A program made the translations under genes and the position numbers. 64,000 bases of DNA, from contig OU744733.1 of NCBI GenBank assembly GCA_916613615.1, positions 32,961,939 to 33,025,938 of the forward strand. Reading direction: 5' to 3'. Positions 22,510 to 35,197 of the stretch are shown piece by piece; position 1 is the stretch's first letter, and every line of letters begins with the position of its first letter. The DNA comes from Steromphala cineraria (Eukaryota; Mollusca; Gastropoda; Trochida; Trochidae). The notes under the pieces are model-generated. The model had not been told where the DNA came from. It made no database searches and saw only the letters and a program-made list of their open reading frames with translations.

Positions 22510-23770
22510 CTAATTATTTACTTATGAGTTATTACAAAAGTAATACATTCCATCACCTGAAGACGACTTTTAAACACATTATGTCAAGCCCTTTTGATAA
22601 ACGGCATCTCACAATCTACTTAGAATACCTTAATAATTTACATTAAAGTAAAAAAATAACATTTTAAGTTGACAGTAGAGGACAATGTCGTGTTGGGACA
22701 AATATTTACCTTTTTTCACTAAAAATTGGATTATGGTGTTTAGATTTGAACATTTCACACTTTAATGTTAAAATGGAAATTCATGCAAATGTCAGAAAAC
22801 AATTAAAAGTATCTTTCTATTTGCCTGGTTTGCATAAAGATTTGCGGGAACGACTTTACATTTTCAAGCAGAATATGTTGAATATGTAAATAATAATTAT
22901 GGTTAAGGGTGATCTAAGCTAGTACAGGTAAATCTTTTAGCTAAGGTCGACCAAGATGACACTAATTAAGGTACCTTTGTTTTAGTGGACCTTAGATTTA
23001 TGACCGTAGTGGACCTTAGATTTATGACCTTTTTATAAATCTACATATCATACTGACAAACTCTTCAGAATAAAAACATTACAGAAATACACTTAATATG
23101 ATTGACTTAAGGCAAAGATCAATAATATTAATGTGTATTCACATCACGTCATTTGTAGGTTGTCAGCCGATGGCTGCCACCAAATACCATGGTATTAAAA
23201 CTTATACAACTATATAATAACATTTACAATAAGAAAATCAAACCTTAGATTTTCCTTTACCATGAAATGTAATACGTATTCACAATATGAGAGAAACTTA
23301 AACCGGACCGAGTTTATTAATCAAATATACGATATGCTTATCAAGTAGAGAAATTTTATCTCATTTAAACTTGGAATTTATATAAAAACATCTTTTGAAT
23401 TTTAACCTGAAGCAGAGTTTTTTCTTAGCTACAATAAAATTCAATGCAATTACATCATGACGTTACGTGGGATTAAGGCGAGCTGGTAATTATTTACTTT
23501 ATAATCTTAAAAATAGTCTAATGATAGGCAATGAGTCACGAGCCTCACATTTAGATCAGTAATAAAACTCTGTATTTTTCAAGATACATGAGCTCACTCC
23601 GCCCAGAAAGTTCGAGTCAGAATTTTTTTTAAATATGTATTGTAATACATTACTTTGATGGGTATATGTCAAATATTAATTGAATAAAAGCCTCATAATT
23701 GGCGAAATATCCAAAACGAAGCCTGGAAACGAGGGCCAAGTGACATTACAAAATGGTCTCTCTAGGCAAT
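22510..23770. other. AT-rich DNA without recognised features
   Basis: Nothing supportable beyond low-complexity AT sequence. A duplicated phrase, GTGGACCTTAGATTTATGAC, occurs twice near 22983-23030. Confidence 0.5.
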
Positions 23771-23774
23771 TAGT

Positions 23775-23852
23775 GACAAGGTTTGAGGTTTTTGGCCTGA
23801 GGGATATCAGGGTATATGTTGGAGCATAACTCGGAAATATATACGCTGTTTA
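23775..23852. repeat. R2 dispersed repeat, interrupted by a foldback element
   Basis: It contains GAGGTTTTTGGCCTGAGGGA and ATCAGGGTATATGTTGGAGC, the reverse of the R2 core, then ATATATACGCTG. Its continuation appears to be split by the element at 23853-24271. Confidence 0.5.
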
Positions 23853-24271
23853 CACTGTGTATAACCGTACACCGGAACTAGCGAGGTGTACGGCGGAGAA
23901 ATGTTGCTAGCGAGGAGCCGAAATCGAAAGTTAGGTAATATTTTACTGCATAACTTTCAAATAATCAACATCATGTGGTAATTTTAGCACACATACTTAG
24001 TAAAATGTGCTTGTCATTCTGTATCCAAGGGACAGTAACAACGACAGTTGCGAGTAATGCTGTTGTTAGAAACATACTTGCTATCTCTGACTATGAACAG
24101 GATATGACATTAAATAGTTATGTCTCGGAAAGCTATTGACATGATAATATCATAGAAAAAGTTGATAAAACGGCGATGATTGCTTTTTAAGTGATCCCGT
24201 TTGCGATCACGCTCCTCGCTAGAAACATTTCTCCGCCGTACACCTCGCTAGTTGTACGGTTATACACAGTG
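23853..24271. mobile_element. Foldback/TIR element with CACTGTGTATAACC ends
   Basis: The inverted termini are about 65 bp: CACTGTGTATAACCGTACA at the left and its complement at the right, followed in both arms by CTAGCGAGGTGTACGGCGGA and GAAATGTT.CTAGCGAGGAGC. The interior is unique AT-rich sequence without an ORF. The flanks (GTTTA / GTTAA) give no certain target duplication. Confidence 0.8.
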
Positions 24272-24279
24272 GTTAAAGC

Positions 24280-27200
24280 AGTATAACGATGTTCTTGACG
24301 TACGGCTATTTTCCAAAAAAAATTTATTTTATATAATGTATCAATGTGTCAATGTATCTTATGCATGCTAAGGGACTAAAATTTGTAGCTTAAAATGAAA
24401 GCTTGCAATCTGGTAGGCGGGAAACTCGAAAGTTTGAGATAAGACCTACAGTTACTAATCAATTTCCTCACCATGTTTAAAGGCACCACTCGATCACGCT
24501 TCGTCCGCCAATTTGAAACGTTAGCATTGCGAGAAAACAAATGTGTTGTATTATGCTAATTAATTACCAAAATAAAGCTTAATATCAGCTTATTAATGGT
24601 CTGTGTTTGAATCGCATTCGTAGATCAAGTCAAAGTAGAAAACCATACAGTCCATAAGTTTATCCTCTATCATTCAAATAAACGGATGACAATCAACAGT
24701 TTAGAAGCTATAGATGTTCAAAACGAATGATTAACAAGTGTTAAAGGTATTATTTACACATGTTGAAATATACACCATCAAATGATGATATGAAATTGTA
24801 GTATTGGTGGGGATGGTAAAATTGATTTCATGCTTTCTCAAACCTCAACTTATAACCAAAGTGTTATGCATTTGTCATTATCTTGATTAACACGTCCATC
24901 ATGAAAATTAACTGACAAATGCTCAGTAGAAGTCCATGGACATTGTTGAACACGCCAATTGTTTTACGTCATTGGGACCCCATTTTAACGTAGACAGTTT
25001 TTCATTATTGGGGGTCGAATAAAATTTTCATGTTTTCTTTAATCATTTTTACGGCGTGAAATGGAGAATAGAGTCACTAGTTCCTAAGCGATAAAAAAGA
25101 GGACAATACACTTTTCAATGAGTATAAACTTTTGTCTTGTAATATATCAAACAGGTAATATTCACTAGAAAGCTTTATTTATGAAAGTGTCAAGTTCTAT
25201 CAAAAGATTTAGACAATAGTTATTTCATTCAATTAATTTAATTCAATTATTTTGGAATGTTACTAATAATTAAAAAATAAGACAAATACGTCATAAAGGT
25301 CCGAATAAAGAATAGTCCAGAGGTGGGTTTTTTTTCATAATTGTATTTTAAAGATTAATCAATTTATAAAGAGTCAACCTCAATTTCAACATGTGCATTC
25401 ATCGTTTTAACTGACAAAGTATAAAATACTCAATTCGTCTTAATCAGAAATAACAATATATTCGGATAATGTCACAAATAAAAGCATTTATCACATAGAA
25501 ATATAAAGAGGAAACATTTATTTGCAACAAAAAATGGACAAAATTAAAATAAAAAACACCTACCAGTCATTTTGATATCCAGTCAGGGTTTGAACACACA
25601 ATGATAACACTTTTATCAGCAGCTTTATAAATAAGTCCCTTTTCACTTATGGAGTGAGTATATGATACACAGTGATACATACCCGCTACTGAGACATGTG
25701 GGGTTATCTTTCTCTAATATCAACAACCATGAAGAGATCACAAGTGAGATAAGTATGGAACGCGTGTGTCTATATACATGTAAGTAAATAGCCTTTATAT
25801 ATCAACATTTGGTTTAAACATCAACTAACCTCGACCTTACTACTTCTCGTTTTTCTTTCAAAAAATTTTCAAAAAAATAAAAGCTGGACTTAATTTTTGT
25901 TAATTTGTCTTATAAACACCTTAAATTAGCCTTTCATTAGACAGCGTAATTATCGGCTGTGGGTTAGGGGCCATAGAACTCGCGCGGGTGTGAGGTAATA
26001 AACAGACTATACAGAGTAACACATCATTATTTCAACTGAAATACCGCCTAAATAATTGTTTAATTACCATTGATGTGGATATCTTTTTTACACCAAATGC
26101 TTAGTAGTGTTACGTCGTCAAATGATTTATCTAACTGAGTGGGTGAACTTTAATGACGTTTTTACAATTTGGCGGTGGTTTAGATACTTGTAACACGGTT
26201 AGGTTCATATCCCAAAGTTGTCTTTTTGACACTGTTAACCTTTTAAAATGTAATTTTTTACTTTGCTTTTTAGGTTGTTTCAACTTGTATAACTTATGTA
26301 AAAGGATGTTTAAATCGGAGTGACATAATAATAAAAATTATGATAAAAAAAATGTCAAGGAAAAACGTAAATATCATGTTTTGGATTCGAACCCAAATTG
26401 ACTTCAACTAAAACGATAACAGTATGAATACAAAATTAAAATTCCTACTTGTGCTGTCTCCAACGTTGCGTTAAATATGTAAATTTAAAATTTTAGGAAA
26501 TGCTTTGCATTTTGTCTTTATTTTCAACGGAAGTTCATGTTATTTATTGTAACGGTCATGTAAGCAACAAAAACATGTCCTATAATAGAAACTGTAACCG
26601 CTATCTTCGTAAGTTTTCATGTCACGATTTGTCAACCACTCAACAGTGCTTATGAAGTACAGCCGCGTTCGTTAGCTTGTCATTCTACACCAAAGTTTTC
26701 TATCTTAAACTCCAATTCCCAATAGATATTCACAACTGCAACCCTTAAAATCGTCACCTTCTTACATGTCAATAAGATGCCATGTTTTATACATACTCTG
26801 AAATTCTCCCCCCCCCCCCCCCATTTTTACTTAAAAAAGAAAACTTTTTTTTTTCATTATTATCTTAATGTCACTTTGTCAAATATTTTTTAGAATAAAA
26901 AACATTTTTAATGCATCCACAAGGTCTTTACCTTTGTCCAATTTCTTATTACAAAATAATTTTATTGCATTTAAAAATGCTTTACTTTCGAATTTCGATA
27001 AACAGTTAAGAATAAAAAAACACATGATCATCGTCTAATTTCGGTTAGACAATTCATAAGCTTCTTCACTTGCTTTAGATTTCCTTAAAGATGCTGTATC
27101 ATACTTGCAAAAGTCCAGGTTTTGAATATTTTGTGTTATACTGTCCACTCCGAGATTCGAACCTCTGTGAATATTTCATCAATAGAAGCAAGTATTTACC

Positions 27201-27950
27201 TGTATGGAATACTCTAACAAAGAATTGTTAATCGATCGGGTTATTAATGTCTAATGATGTTGTTCTTTTAATGAATTTTTCTTAATTTATTGAATTTTCT
27301 CTTTAATGTTGATCATTCACAAATTGAACTTAAATGTCTTTATATGGTCATGTAATAAATGTATAACCGTTATTATCTTCTGCCGTTTTTTATATTTCTT
27401 CTTCTACATGTTCCGACTGCATTCAAACAGTATTAATGTCAATACGAATACATTGCATACTACACACAACGCCAGTGTTTTCACTTTTGCCCAATCCATT
27501 TGACCATTTGTCAATAAAATATGTTTCAATCAATCAACGCCAGGACAAACGTCATTTACCCCCCCCCCCCCCTAAAAAAACAAAGAAAAACGCCAAATAA
27601 AGATTATTTTGAATGCCATTAATCAAACTATTTTTTTGTAAATGTGAAAACACTCGTCAGCTTATTGACTATTACATTTTGATTACTGTTCATACACACA
27701 AGGTGTGCAGAAAACGCTGTTTTGAAAGATTTATTTTTTCAGTTTCCTTTCTTTTGCCGTTTAGTGTAATGACAATCTAGATAAATTGATATTGACAGTT
27801 CCATTCTTGTTAACACTATTTGACCTTATATAAAACCTGTTGATCTTAATCTATTTAGATTTGTGTAGTGGCATCCAATGAAACAGGAAGAAATTTGTTC
27901 TCCTTAGTTCTTGCTATAATCAGTTATAAAGGTGTCTTAGTTTTCACTTT
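24280..27950. other. AT-rich intergenic or intronic DNA
   Basis: No gene or element is supported. Low-complexity runs include poly-C at 26810-26822 and 27560-27572. Near 27140-27170 is ACTGTCCACTCCGAGATTCG, a fragment of the sequence that ends the foldback at 31.5-31.85 kb. Near 27505-27537, AATAAAATATG followed by TTTCAATCAATCAA resembles a retroposon tail. Confidence 0.5.
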
Positions 27951-27956
27951 TTTTAA

Positions 27957-28302
27957 AGGGGCAGTAGCACGTGTTTTTTTTGACAATTTTATATTTTAAA
28001 TATTTCCCTGATAATTGTAAGTTAATGCTAAATGTATTATTTTGACAGTATCAACAAGCCGATCATCCATAGTCAGAGAACACATTACGAAGATTCACTT
28101 AAAATCCATTGGCGGCCATTTTTTGTGAACACCTTTAATTAATTTTGTGTAAGAAAAAGGAATCACATGACTAAACTTTACATTATATACTTGAATTATT
28201 ACTGCTCCATTTAGTTTAAACACATTGTCTTTCAATTAGAACCATTAATTTTCATTTTACTGACCTCACCTTATATTCCCCCTAAAAGGTGCTACTGCCC
28301 CT
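27957..28302. mobile_element. R1 MITE, complete
   Basis: This 346-bp copy lies between TTAA at 27953-27956 and 28303-28306. The left terminus is AGGGGCAGTAGCACG. The right terminus has lost an AC (AGGTGCTACTGCCCCT). The interior matches the other R1 copies. Confidence 0.92.
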
Positions 28303-28309
28303 TTAACGT

Positions 28310-29210
28310 CTGAATAATACCTTAGGGTAAGTTTTCATAACGACATATTATATCTTGCTGCTCCGGTCGGGTTTAAACTCAACGGAAGGTGAAAGTCATG
28401 AAATATTATATTCATGTCTGCAGGATTAATAAGTCTCATTGCGTAGGAACTAGTTACGGTTTCAATTACAAAATTACTTTTCTGTCCTAGACACATTTGA
28501 AATTAATTATAGTTCATATTATTAATTAATTAATCATATAATTAAGTATTTGTTCAGAGAGAAGGTTGTGCTCATGCAAGGGTACTTCAAAAGGTGAAGA
28601 AGTCCAAACATTTAGCAAGATCTAGAGATACAGCAAGTTAATAGATTGAAGTGCGATTTCAATAAATTGTTTGGTTGGTTGTCAATGCACGTTGAAAAAG
28701 TCGGCGTGTCCGGTTTTCGATCAGGTTTAAGTAACAGACGAGGAGTCAAATGTGTTTTTTATATGAAGGGTATATATTTTTTCTTAGATCTGTATATCCT
28801 CACCAATTTCGTTCAAATTTAGAATGTATACCCATTCAAAGAAATATGGGAACACTTATCAACTTTGAGCAAATTTCATTATAAAAAGGAAATTTAAACA
28901 TAACTAGTATAATATAACACATCAGTCTTAGGCATAGAAAAAAGGTAATTTCTTTCTGGTTTCCGCCCGCCTCAGTTTCAAGCCCCAGCATCAAGCCTTT
29001 TTTCAAGATTTTGACAAAAATGGAAAATTAGTCCCGTGGCCTAGTAAAGAAACATTGAAACACCGGCTCTGAAAATGTTACTCGCATCTGTTCTAAATGC
29101 CTTCAAATACGCAGTGATAAAGTGACTCAAAGGTTATATTTATTTATTTTTCCTTCATATTAATGATTTTATAATTTGGATATAAAAAGAAAATCCTCGT
29201 CATCGCATCA
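28310..29210. other. Non-coding, with a fragment of the 31.5-kb foldback family
   Basis: Around 28780-28900, phrases such as CACCAATTTCGTTCAAATTT resemble the arms of the foldback at 31522-31850. Nothing else is recognised. Confidence 0.45.
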
Positions 29211-29214
29211 GTTT

Positions 29215-29745
29215 TCACTTAATGTAAAGAACAGAAACTTGTTTGAGGGGGGGGGGGGGGGTTATGTCACGATATTGGGAGATGTAAAAGGCCATGACGA
29301 AAAGCGGAACACTATAAAAGCGTAGCATGAAGAGAGAAGAGTCAATTTGGAAAGTCACACAATCAGTAGTGAGTAAGTCCACCATATGTCTGACACACTC
29401 AGTGCATCTTGACTTCATTGATCTGACTAGAGTCCGCAGTGTTGCTTGAGGTTTGGCTTCCAACTCCGTGTCTAGGAATGAGGGTGATTCTGACGAACAC
29501 GCCTTCCATGGATATCCCATACATGCTCTATCGGGGCAAGATCAGGGGAATATGCAGGCCATTCCATCCTCATAATACCTCTCTCTGGAGTAAATCCGTC
29601 ACAACTCGTGCTCGAAGCTTAAGCGGTCGTGCGTTATCATCCTGATATACCACTTGAGGTCCGAGGGCGGTAAGTGTGGGAACAACCAGGTGTCCACGGA
29701 TCTCGTCTCTGAACCTCAAACCATTTAGATTTTCCCGAATGCGAT
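29215..29745 (-). pseudogene. Degenerate Tc1-type transposase fragment
   Basis: On the minus strand, several frames give Tc1 transposase signatures: NLNGLRFRDEI, then QVVYQDDNARPLKLRARVV with the second catalytic Asp (about 29630-29650), then MEWPAYSPDLAPIEHVWD with the catalytic Glu (about 29516-29560), and GRRVRQ. The first catalytic Asp and the N-terminal DNA-binding domain are absent, a stop follows the NHPHS region, and frames shift. A G-run lies near the C-terminal side (29247-29262). No inverted termini were found, so this is a truncated relic. Confidence 0.85.
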
Positions 29746-30489
29746 AGTGAGAATGCGATATTTTGAAACTTTTATTCCTCGGAACTAGGCCGATTTTAAT
29801 CAGACTGTTATAAAAATTGAGAAACTCTCGGCTATCGGTTAGCACAGCATTATCAAAATCCCACTAAGATCAGCGTTTCTTCAACATTTGGTACGGTAAA
29901 ATCTAATGCTATATTTTCTTTGTCATTCATGTCCTAAATTCCAAACAGCATCTCTTGGACATCATTCTCTGTTTCGACTCCCATTGCATATAATCGGCAA
30001 AATCGGTAAAATGTAATACCCATCTAAGATTTTATTACAATCATAGCATTATTTTGATAAGTCAATTACGAAATTATTTAAGAAAAACAAATAAAAATGC
30101 CTACAGTGATAACGTATTGATAAACCCGTAATACATTGCTATATCTAACACTTTTAGGTCATTTTTAAGTCATTTCGGCCTGCACAAGTGTAGCTCATGA
30201 TTGAAGATGTCAATATCATGTCAATGTCAAGAAATGTACCACGTCTGCGCCCGCGTGCAAAACGTGAACAAAATACACGTGCTATTAAAACAAACTGTGA
30301 GCAGAATACACAAAGTGCACCTGAGGAATTGAAGACATTGACATTTGGCATTGATTAAATACATTTCGTTCTATGCTCAAGTTTCCCCTTGAAGTCAGTT
30401 GTTACACCTACACTCACCAACAATTTATGTAATAAAATTTGAAAATGATTAATATTAAATCCCTTAATCTTATTTCTATCGACGCTTAA

Positions 30490-30845
30490 GGGGGCAGTAG
30501 CACGTTTTTTGATAATTTTATATTTTAAACCTTTCACTTGTAATTGTAAGTAAATGTTAAATGTATTATATTGACAATGTCAACAATCTCATTACACAAG
30601 CCAATCACCCATAGTCAGAGGACAAAGTATAAGGATTCACATAAAATCCATTGGCGGCCATTTTTTTGTGAACACCTTTAATTCATTTTTGTAAGAAAAA
30701 GGAATCGCATGGCTGAACTTTAAGTTATACATTTAAGTTATAACTGCTTCATTTAGTTTAAATACATTGTCTTTCAATTGGAACCATTTATTTTCATTTT
30801 CCTGACATCACCTTATATTCCCCTGAAAAACGTGCTACTGCCCCT
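30490..30845. mobile_element. R1 MITE, complete
   Basis: This 356-bp copy has TTAA at 30486-30489 and 30846-30849. The termini are GGGGGCAGTAGCACG and CGTGCTACTGCCCCT, and the interior is typical. Confidence 0.92.
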
Positions 30846-31521
30846 TTAAGTCTAACCCTTTCGCTTAACACATTAATATGTTTACACATTTAAAAAAAGG
30901 TTAACATATTCTATGTTTTTTAAAACAAAACAGATTAATGCATCATTATGTTCACTTACGCTTAACTTTAATTGCCCCCATTCACTAAGATAACAAAAAT
31001 ATGAAGTGTATGACAAGTGTGTCATGTTGACAAAACGCATTCGATAAAACTTGAATAAACAGAAGTTAAAGATCTCCATGTTTCCATGGTGCAAGTTGCA
31101 CTTACAGTTTTTGGTGTCTTTATACTGAACTAATCATTTCTATGGTAAATCTTACTAACAGTAAGATGTTCATGACACATTGACGCAATGACGTCGTTTT
31201 CACATATACCCAATCAAATACTCTGTCACTTAACATGGCCTGCAAAAAATTATAAAAATAGAACCATGGCGTTTTAATAATTTCATCAGGTGCAAGGGTT
31301 AAAGAAACGGCAATGGATTCTCCCAAAATTATTTATAAGCAAGTGATAAAGACTCTAACAGCCTAATGGTTCATGTTTCACTATCTTGCCCACTCGTGGG
31401 TACATGCTTGTTGATAATAGGCATACATACCCGATCTCCCTTCTAGGTCGTGTTGCGTGATAACCTTTATCTTAGCCTTCATTCATTAGCATGCATGCCC
31501 ATTACTAGTGCCAGTGTTTAC

Positions 31522-31850
31522 ACCACAGGGGTTCGGGTCTCTGAGTGGATAATATGATAAAAGTTAAAATTTCAAAATTCATTTATCGTTTTCCTATGAA
31601 GAGATAAACCTACATTTCAACTTTAAACCAAATCGGTCAAGAAACAAAGATTTTAGCGTCATTCTCGATTTTCTATATACTAGATCCAGAATGTCGCTAA
31701 AATCTTTATTTCTTGACCGATTTCGTTCAAATTTAAAATGTAGGTTCATCTCAACATAGGAAAACAATATAAAAGTGAAAATTGAAAAAGTTTTGAAATT
31801 CTATTTTTTATCATATTGTCCACTCCGAGACTCGAACCCCTGTGGTTTAC
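31522..31850. mobile_element. Foldback element with tRNA B-box-like termini
   Basis: Two inverted arms of about 160 bp meet near 31685. The outer ends read ACCACAGGGGTTCGGGTCTC (left) and the complement of GAGACTCGAACCCCTGTGGT (right). The inner arms share AGATTTTAGCG and TTTCTTGACCGATTT. The end motif GGTTCGAGTCTCGGAGTGG resembles a polymerase III B box. No certain target duplication is seen. Confidence 0.75.
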
Positions 31851-32124
31851 ATGGACTCGATATGAATATTGTTTACAATATTGTTTAAAAATGCTTAAAA
31901 GGTGTTTGACCTTACGAGATAAAAGTTCAATAGACGTGAATTGGAAAGATTCCAATTAAATTGAACAACTTAATTAATGTTATACGTTGATAACCACTAC
32001 TGAGACATACTGCACACAAATGTTGTTACTCTGTTCTTTGAAATGCGAGTCGGCAACATCGGGGTAAAAGCATTTGATTGATGAGCTTCTTGAATTTACT
32101 TTTTGTCTACATTTGACATATTAA

Positions 32125-32130
32125 AGGGAC
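32125..32130. mobile_element. Left tip of an R1 MITE split by later insertions
   Basis: AGGGAC follows TTAA (32121-32124) and is cut by the BEL/Pao element. The R1 body resumes at 38877 and, after another insertion, ends at 43127 with TTAA at 43128-43131. Confidence 0.85.
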
Positions 32131-32515
32131 TGAGCTGAAGAGCTGTTCCCGAACAGTAAACAATCTCCAAAACGCAGCAAGATGTTGTTGTTGGCCAGAA
32201 TGTCTATTTCAGCTCGTGCATCTTGTTGCACGTGCTAACTGACCAGGATTTTTTGAGTAACACTCATGCTGTTGGCCGTCGGGGCAACATGTGTGATTTT
32301 CAATTGCTTTAAATTAATTTTAAGCTTGGGTTTATATTGAATAAGCCTCCAGTTCACACTTGGTGAAATAATGTAATTACTAACCCAAATTATTGTGGGA
32401 ATTTGACCATTATTGTATATATTGTAAATATTAAACTGAGGGAAATTAAATGGTATTTGATGAAATTTATCCATTTATGTTGTCCTTTTAAATTACAGGA
32501 GTGAGCTGCACTCCA
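32131..32515 (+). repeat. 5' LTR of the BEL/Pao element
   Basis: This 385-bp LTR starts TGAGCTGAAGAGCTG and ends GCTGCACTCCA. It is closely similar to the 3' LTR. It carries about 34 bp near its end (about 32471-32504) absent from the 3' copy. Confidence 0.93.
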
Positions 32516-32520
32516 TTTTA

Positions 32521-32538
32521 TGGTAGAAGAGCGTGGTT
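32521..32538 (+). promoter_or_regulatory. Candidate primer-binding site
   Basis: TGGTAGAAGAGCGTGG begins five bases after the 5' LTR. The TGG start would pair with a tRNA CCA end. I cannot assign the tRNA. Confidence 0.5.
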
Positions 32539-32630
32539 AATTGATTATTTTGGGTTGTTTGCTCAGTAAAAAGTGGGGCTATATTGAATTCAATGAATTT
32601 GTAACTAGCACAATCTTGACAACTCTTACT

Positions 32631-32891
32631 ATGGCTGACCTTGACCCTAAACAAGGTGATGTGCCTGTTGATAAGAAATCAAATCAAACAGGTGAGTTTG
32701 AAGGTCAAATTCGAAAAATAAAACAGCAAAAAACTAAAGCAAAATGTGCTTTCACAAAAGCTAAGAATAGGTTGACCTCATTAGTTGAGGAAGTTGACGA
32801 TGTCTCCAAAAGGGTGATTAGAGATGGAATAGATCAAGTGATGTCGTTGCAAGTCAAAGCAACGGATATCATGATGATGAAATTAACATGA
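32631..32891 (+). pseudogene. BEL/Pao gag N-terminus
   Basis: From MADLDPKQGDVPVDKK this frame encodes a lysine-rich, heptad-like region typical of the coiled-coil start of BEL/Pao gag (IRKIKQQKTKAKCAFTKAKN, RLTSLVEEVDDVSKRVI). It stops at TGA within ATGA, where the next frame opens with ATG in a shifted register. The join is either a frameshift mutation or a decoding site. The open frame extends upstream to 32541, but MADLD is the better start by resemblance. Confidence 0.75.
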
Positions 32892-35197
32892 AAAAGGTTG
32901 ATGTAGAAATAGTCACATTGGATAGTGAAACTGATGAGGTTATCGGATTGGCACAAGAATATTTGGCTAAATGTTCAAGCAGTCTGTCCAGTCATGGGCT
33001 TTCCAGGATATTTAAGGTTGAGACACATTCCAATGTAGAAGATCAGGCAGTTGGTGATCACAAGATGGCACCAAAGATTAAGTCACAGGCAAATAAACAA
33101 AACAAGATACAAGCAAATCCTCAAACACAAACAATCAAGACACCTCCCGTAGTTCAGACTGTAAAGTTTAATGAAAGTAAACAACAGAATCCTCCCATGA
33201 ATAGTTTTGAAATTCAAAGCAATTATCATAAATCTGTTGAACATGACATGTGGAAACATTTGAAACCAGTGTCGATTCCAGTGTTTTCAGGTGATGTTAG
33301 GTCTTATCAAACATGGAAATCTGCTTTCATGACATGCATTGACCAATCATCAGCTACCTCGGTGTACAAGCTGTTACAGTTGAGGAAGTACCTTGCAGGT
33401 GAAGCATTGAAGGTTGTAGACAGTCTTGGCCACAGTGCTATAGCTTATGATATTGCTCTAGAGCGTTTAGAGAGGAAATACGGTGTCAGACGTCGATTGA
33501 TTGCCATTCAAATGGAAGAATTACACAATTTCAAACCAATCAGAGAAGGTCATGCTCAGGATGTAGAGAGGTTTGCTGATCTTTTAGCTATTACGGTTGT
33601 CCACTTGATGGATACTGATATGGTTGAAGAGCTAGGGAATGGTTTGTTCTATGCAACACTTCTAAAAAAGATGACACAGTCAATGGTGGTTAGTTTCCAG
33701 AGATGGCTTTTTGATAATTGCATACAAGAGTCTGTAGACGTTTTGCGAGAGTGGATCATGCAAGAAGCAGAATTCTTGACAGTTGCTTCTGAAGCTGTTT
33801 ATGGAGTTAGCAAAAGAAGTTTTAAACAAGATCACAGGGTTGCTTCTGATTCAAAGAAAAAGATGTCATGCTTTATTAGTTCAAAGGTTGAAACAAACAC
33901 ATCACAGTTGAACAAGATTAACCAATGTAGCATTTGCAGTGCACAGCATGAGATTTGGCGTTGTAAGACCTTTCGTGGTATGCAAGTTCCTGATAGGTGG
34001 AAAACAATTACAAAGCAGAAGCTTTGCTATCTTTGTCTAGGCAAAGGGCAAAGCTCAAAGACATGTACACGTCTAGTTGAGTGTGGCATAAATGGTTGCA
34101 CAAAGAAGCATAACAGAATGCTTCATTCTGAAACTAGCAGTGGTAAAGTTTCCAGTGAACCTCCATGCCATAATGCACAAAACACAAATCATGATTTTGA
34201 TGAACAACATTCTGATGTTAAAGTGGTTGAAGATGAAAGGTCACACACAACAGTGCCTTACTTGTTGCCACCAGCAGTGACAGCTCTTAGAACTGTACCG
34301 GTAGTTCTTAGGAATGGCAGGAAAAGTATCACAGTAAATGCATTGCTTGATGATGCTAGTACTCGTTCGTACATAAATGAAGATGTAGCTTCTGAGTTAG
34401 GTTTACAAGGGAAAATACAGAATGTTTCTGTGAATGTTCTGAATGGGAAAACAGAAACCTTTGAAACACAACCAGTTGAGTTCATGCTTCAAAGTATTGA
34501 TGGTTCTATAAAAACAAAAATGAGTGCTTTGACAACTACCAAGGTAACTGGTAACATGGGCGTTATTGATTGGCAAAAACACAAAAACAAATGGAATCAT
34601 TTAAAGGATATTGATTTCCCAAACGTTGCCTCATGTCAGAAAGTTGACATTTTGATTGGCATAGACTACTTGGATCTGCATTGCTCATATGAAGAAGTTC
34701 GTGGGAATCCAGGAGAACCCTTTGCAAGAAGAACTCCGTTGGGATGGACTTGCATTGGGAACGTTGGTTCTAAAAGTTCTCACACTGGATTTTCTGATGT
34801 ATTCTTCACAAACGAAACTGATGTTGAGCTGAATGCCTTGATGCATAGGTTTTGGGATATTGATGATTTCAAACCTGAGAGCTCAATTGTATTGTCTCCT
34901 AATGACAAAATAGCTATGACAAAGGTACAAGAGACACTTTTGTATGAAAAGGGATCATATGAAGTTGGTATTCCGTGGAAAATAGATCCAACAACACTAC
35001 CAGATAACTATGACATGGCTTTCAGCCGTCTGACAAACATAGAGAAGAAACTATCAAAAAATGAGTGTGTTGCAAATGCTTATGAGGATGTTATCCAACA
35101 ATACCTTCATAAAGGTTACATTCGCAAAGTACCTGCACAGGAAGTAGATACAGGAGGTCATTGGCCCTCCTCACTTTCCAATTATCAAACCAGATAG
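32888..35197 (+). pseudogene. BEL/Pao gag-protease region
   Basis: The open frame is 769 codons. Residues about 121-265 form the conserved gag domain (DUF1759 type; KHLKPVSIPVFSGD, W..AF, KLLQLRKYLAGEA). Residues 347-410 hold zinc knuckles (C-x2-C-x3-H-x4-C in CSICSAQHEIWRC; then CYLCLGKGQSSKTC and CGINGCTKKHNRMLH). Residues about 486-492 (LLDDAST) are the aspartic protease active-site motif (DUF1758 type). The end approaches the reverse transcriptase, and a +1 shift near 35160 moves it into another frame. Confidence 0.93.
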
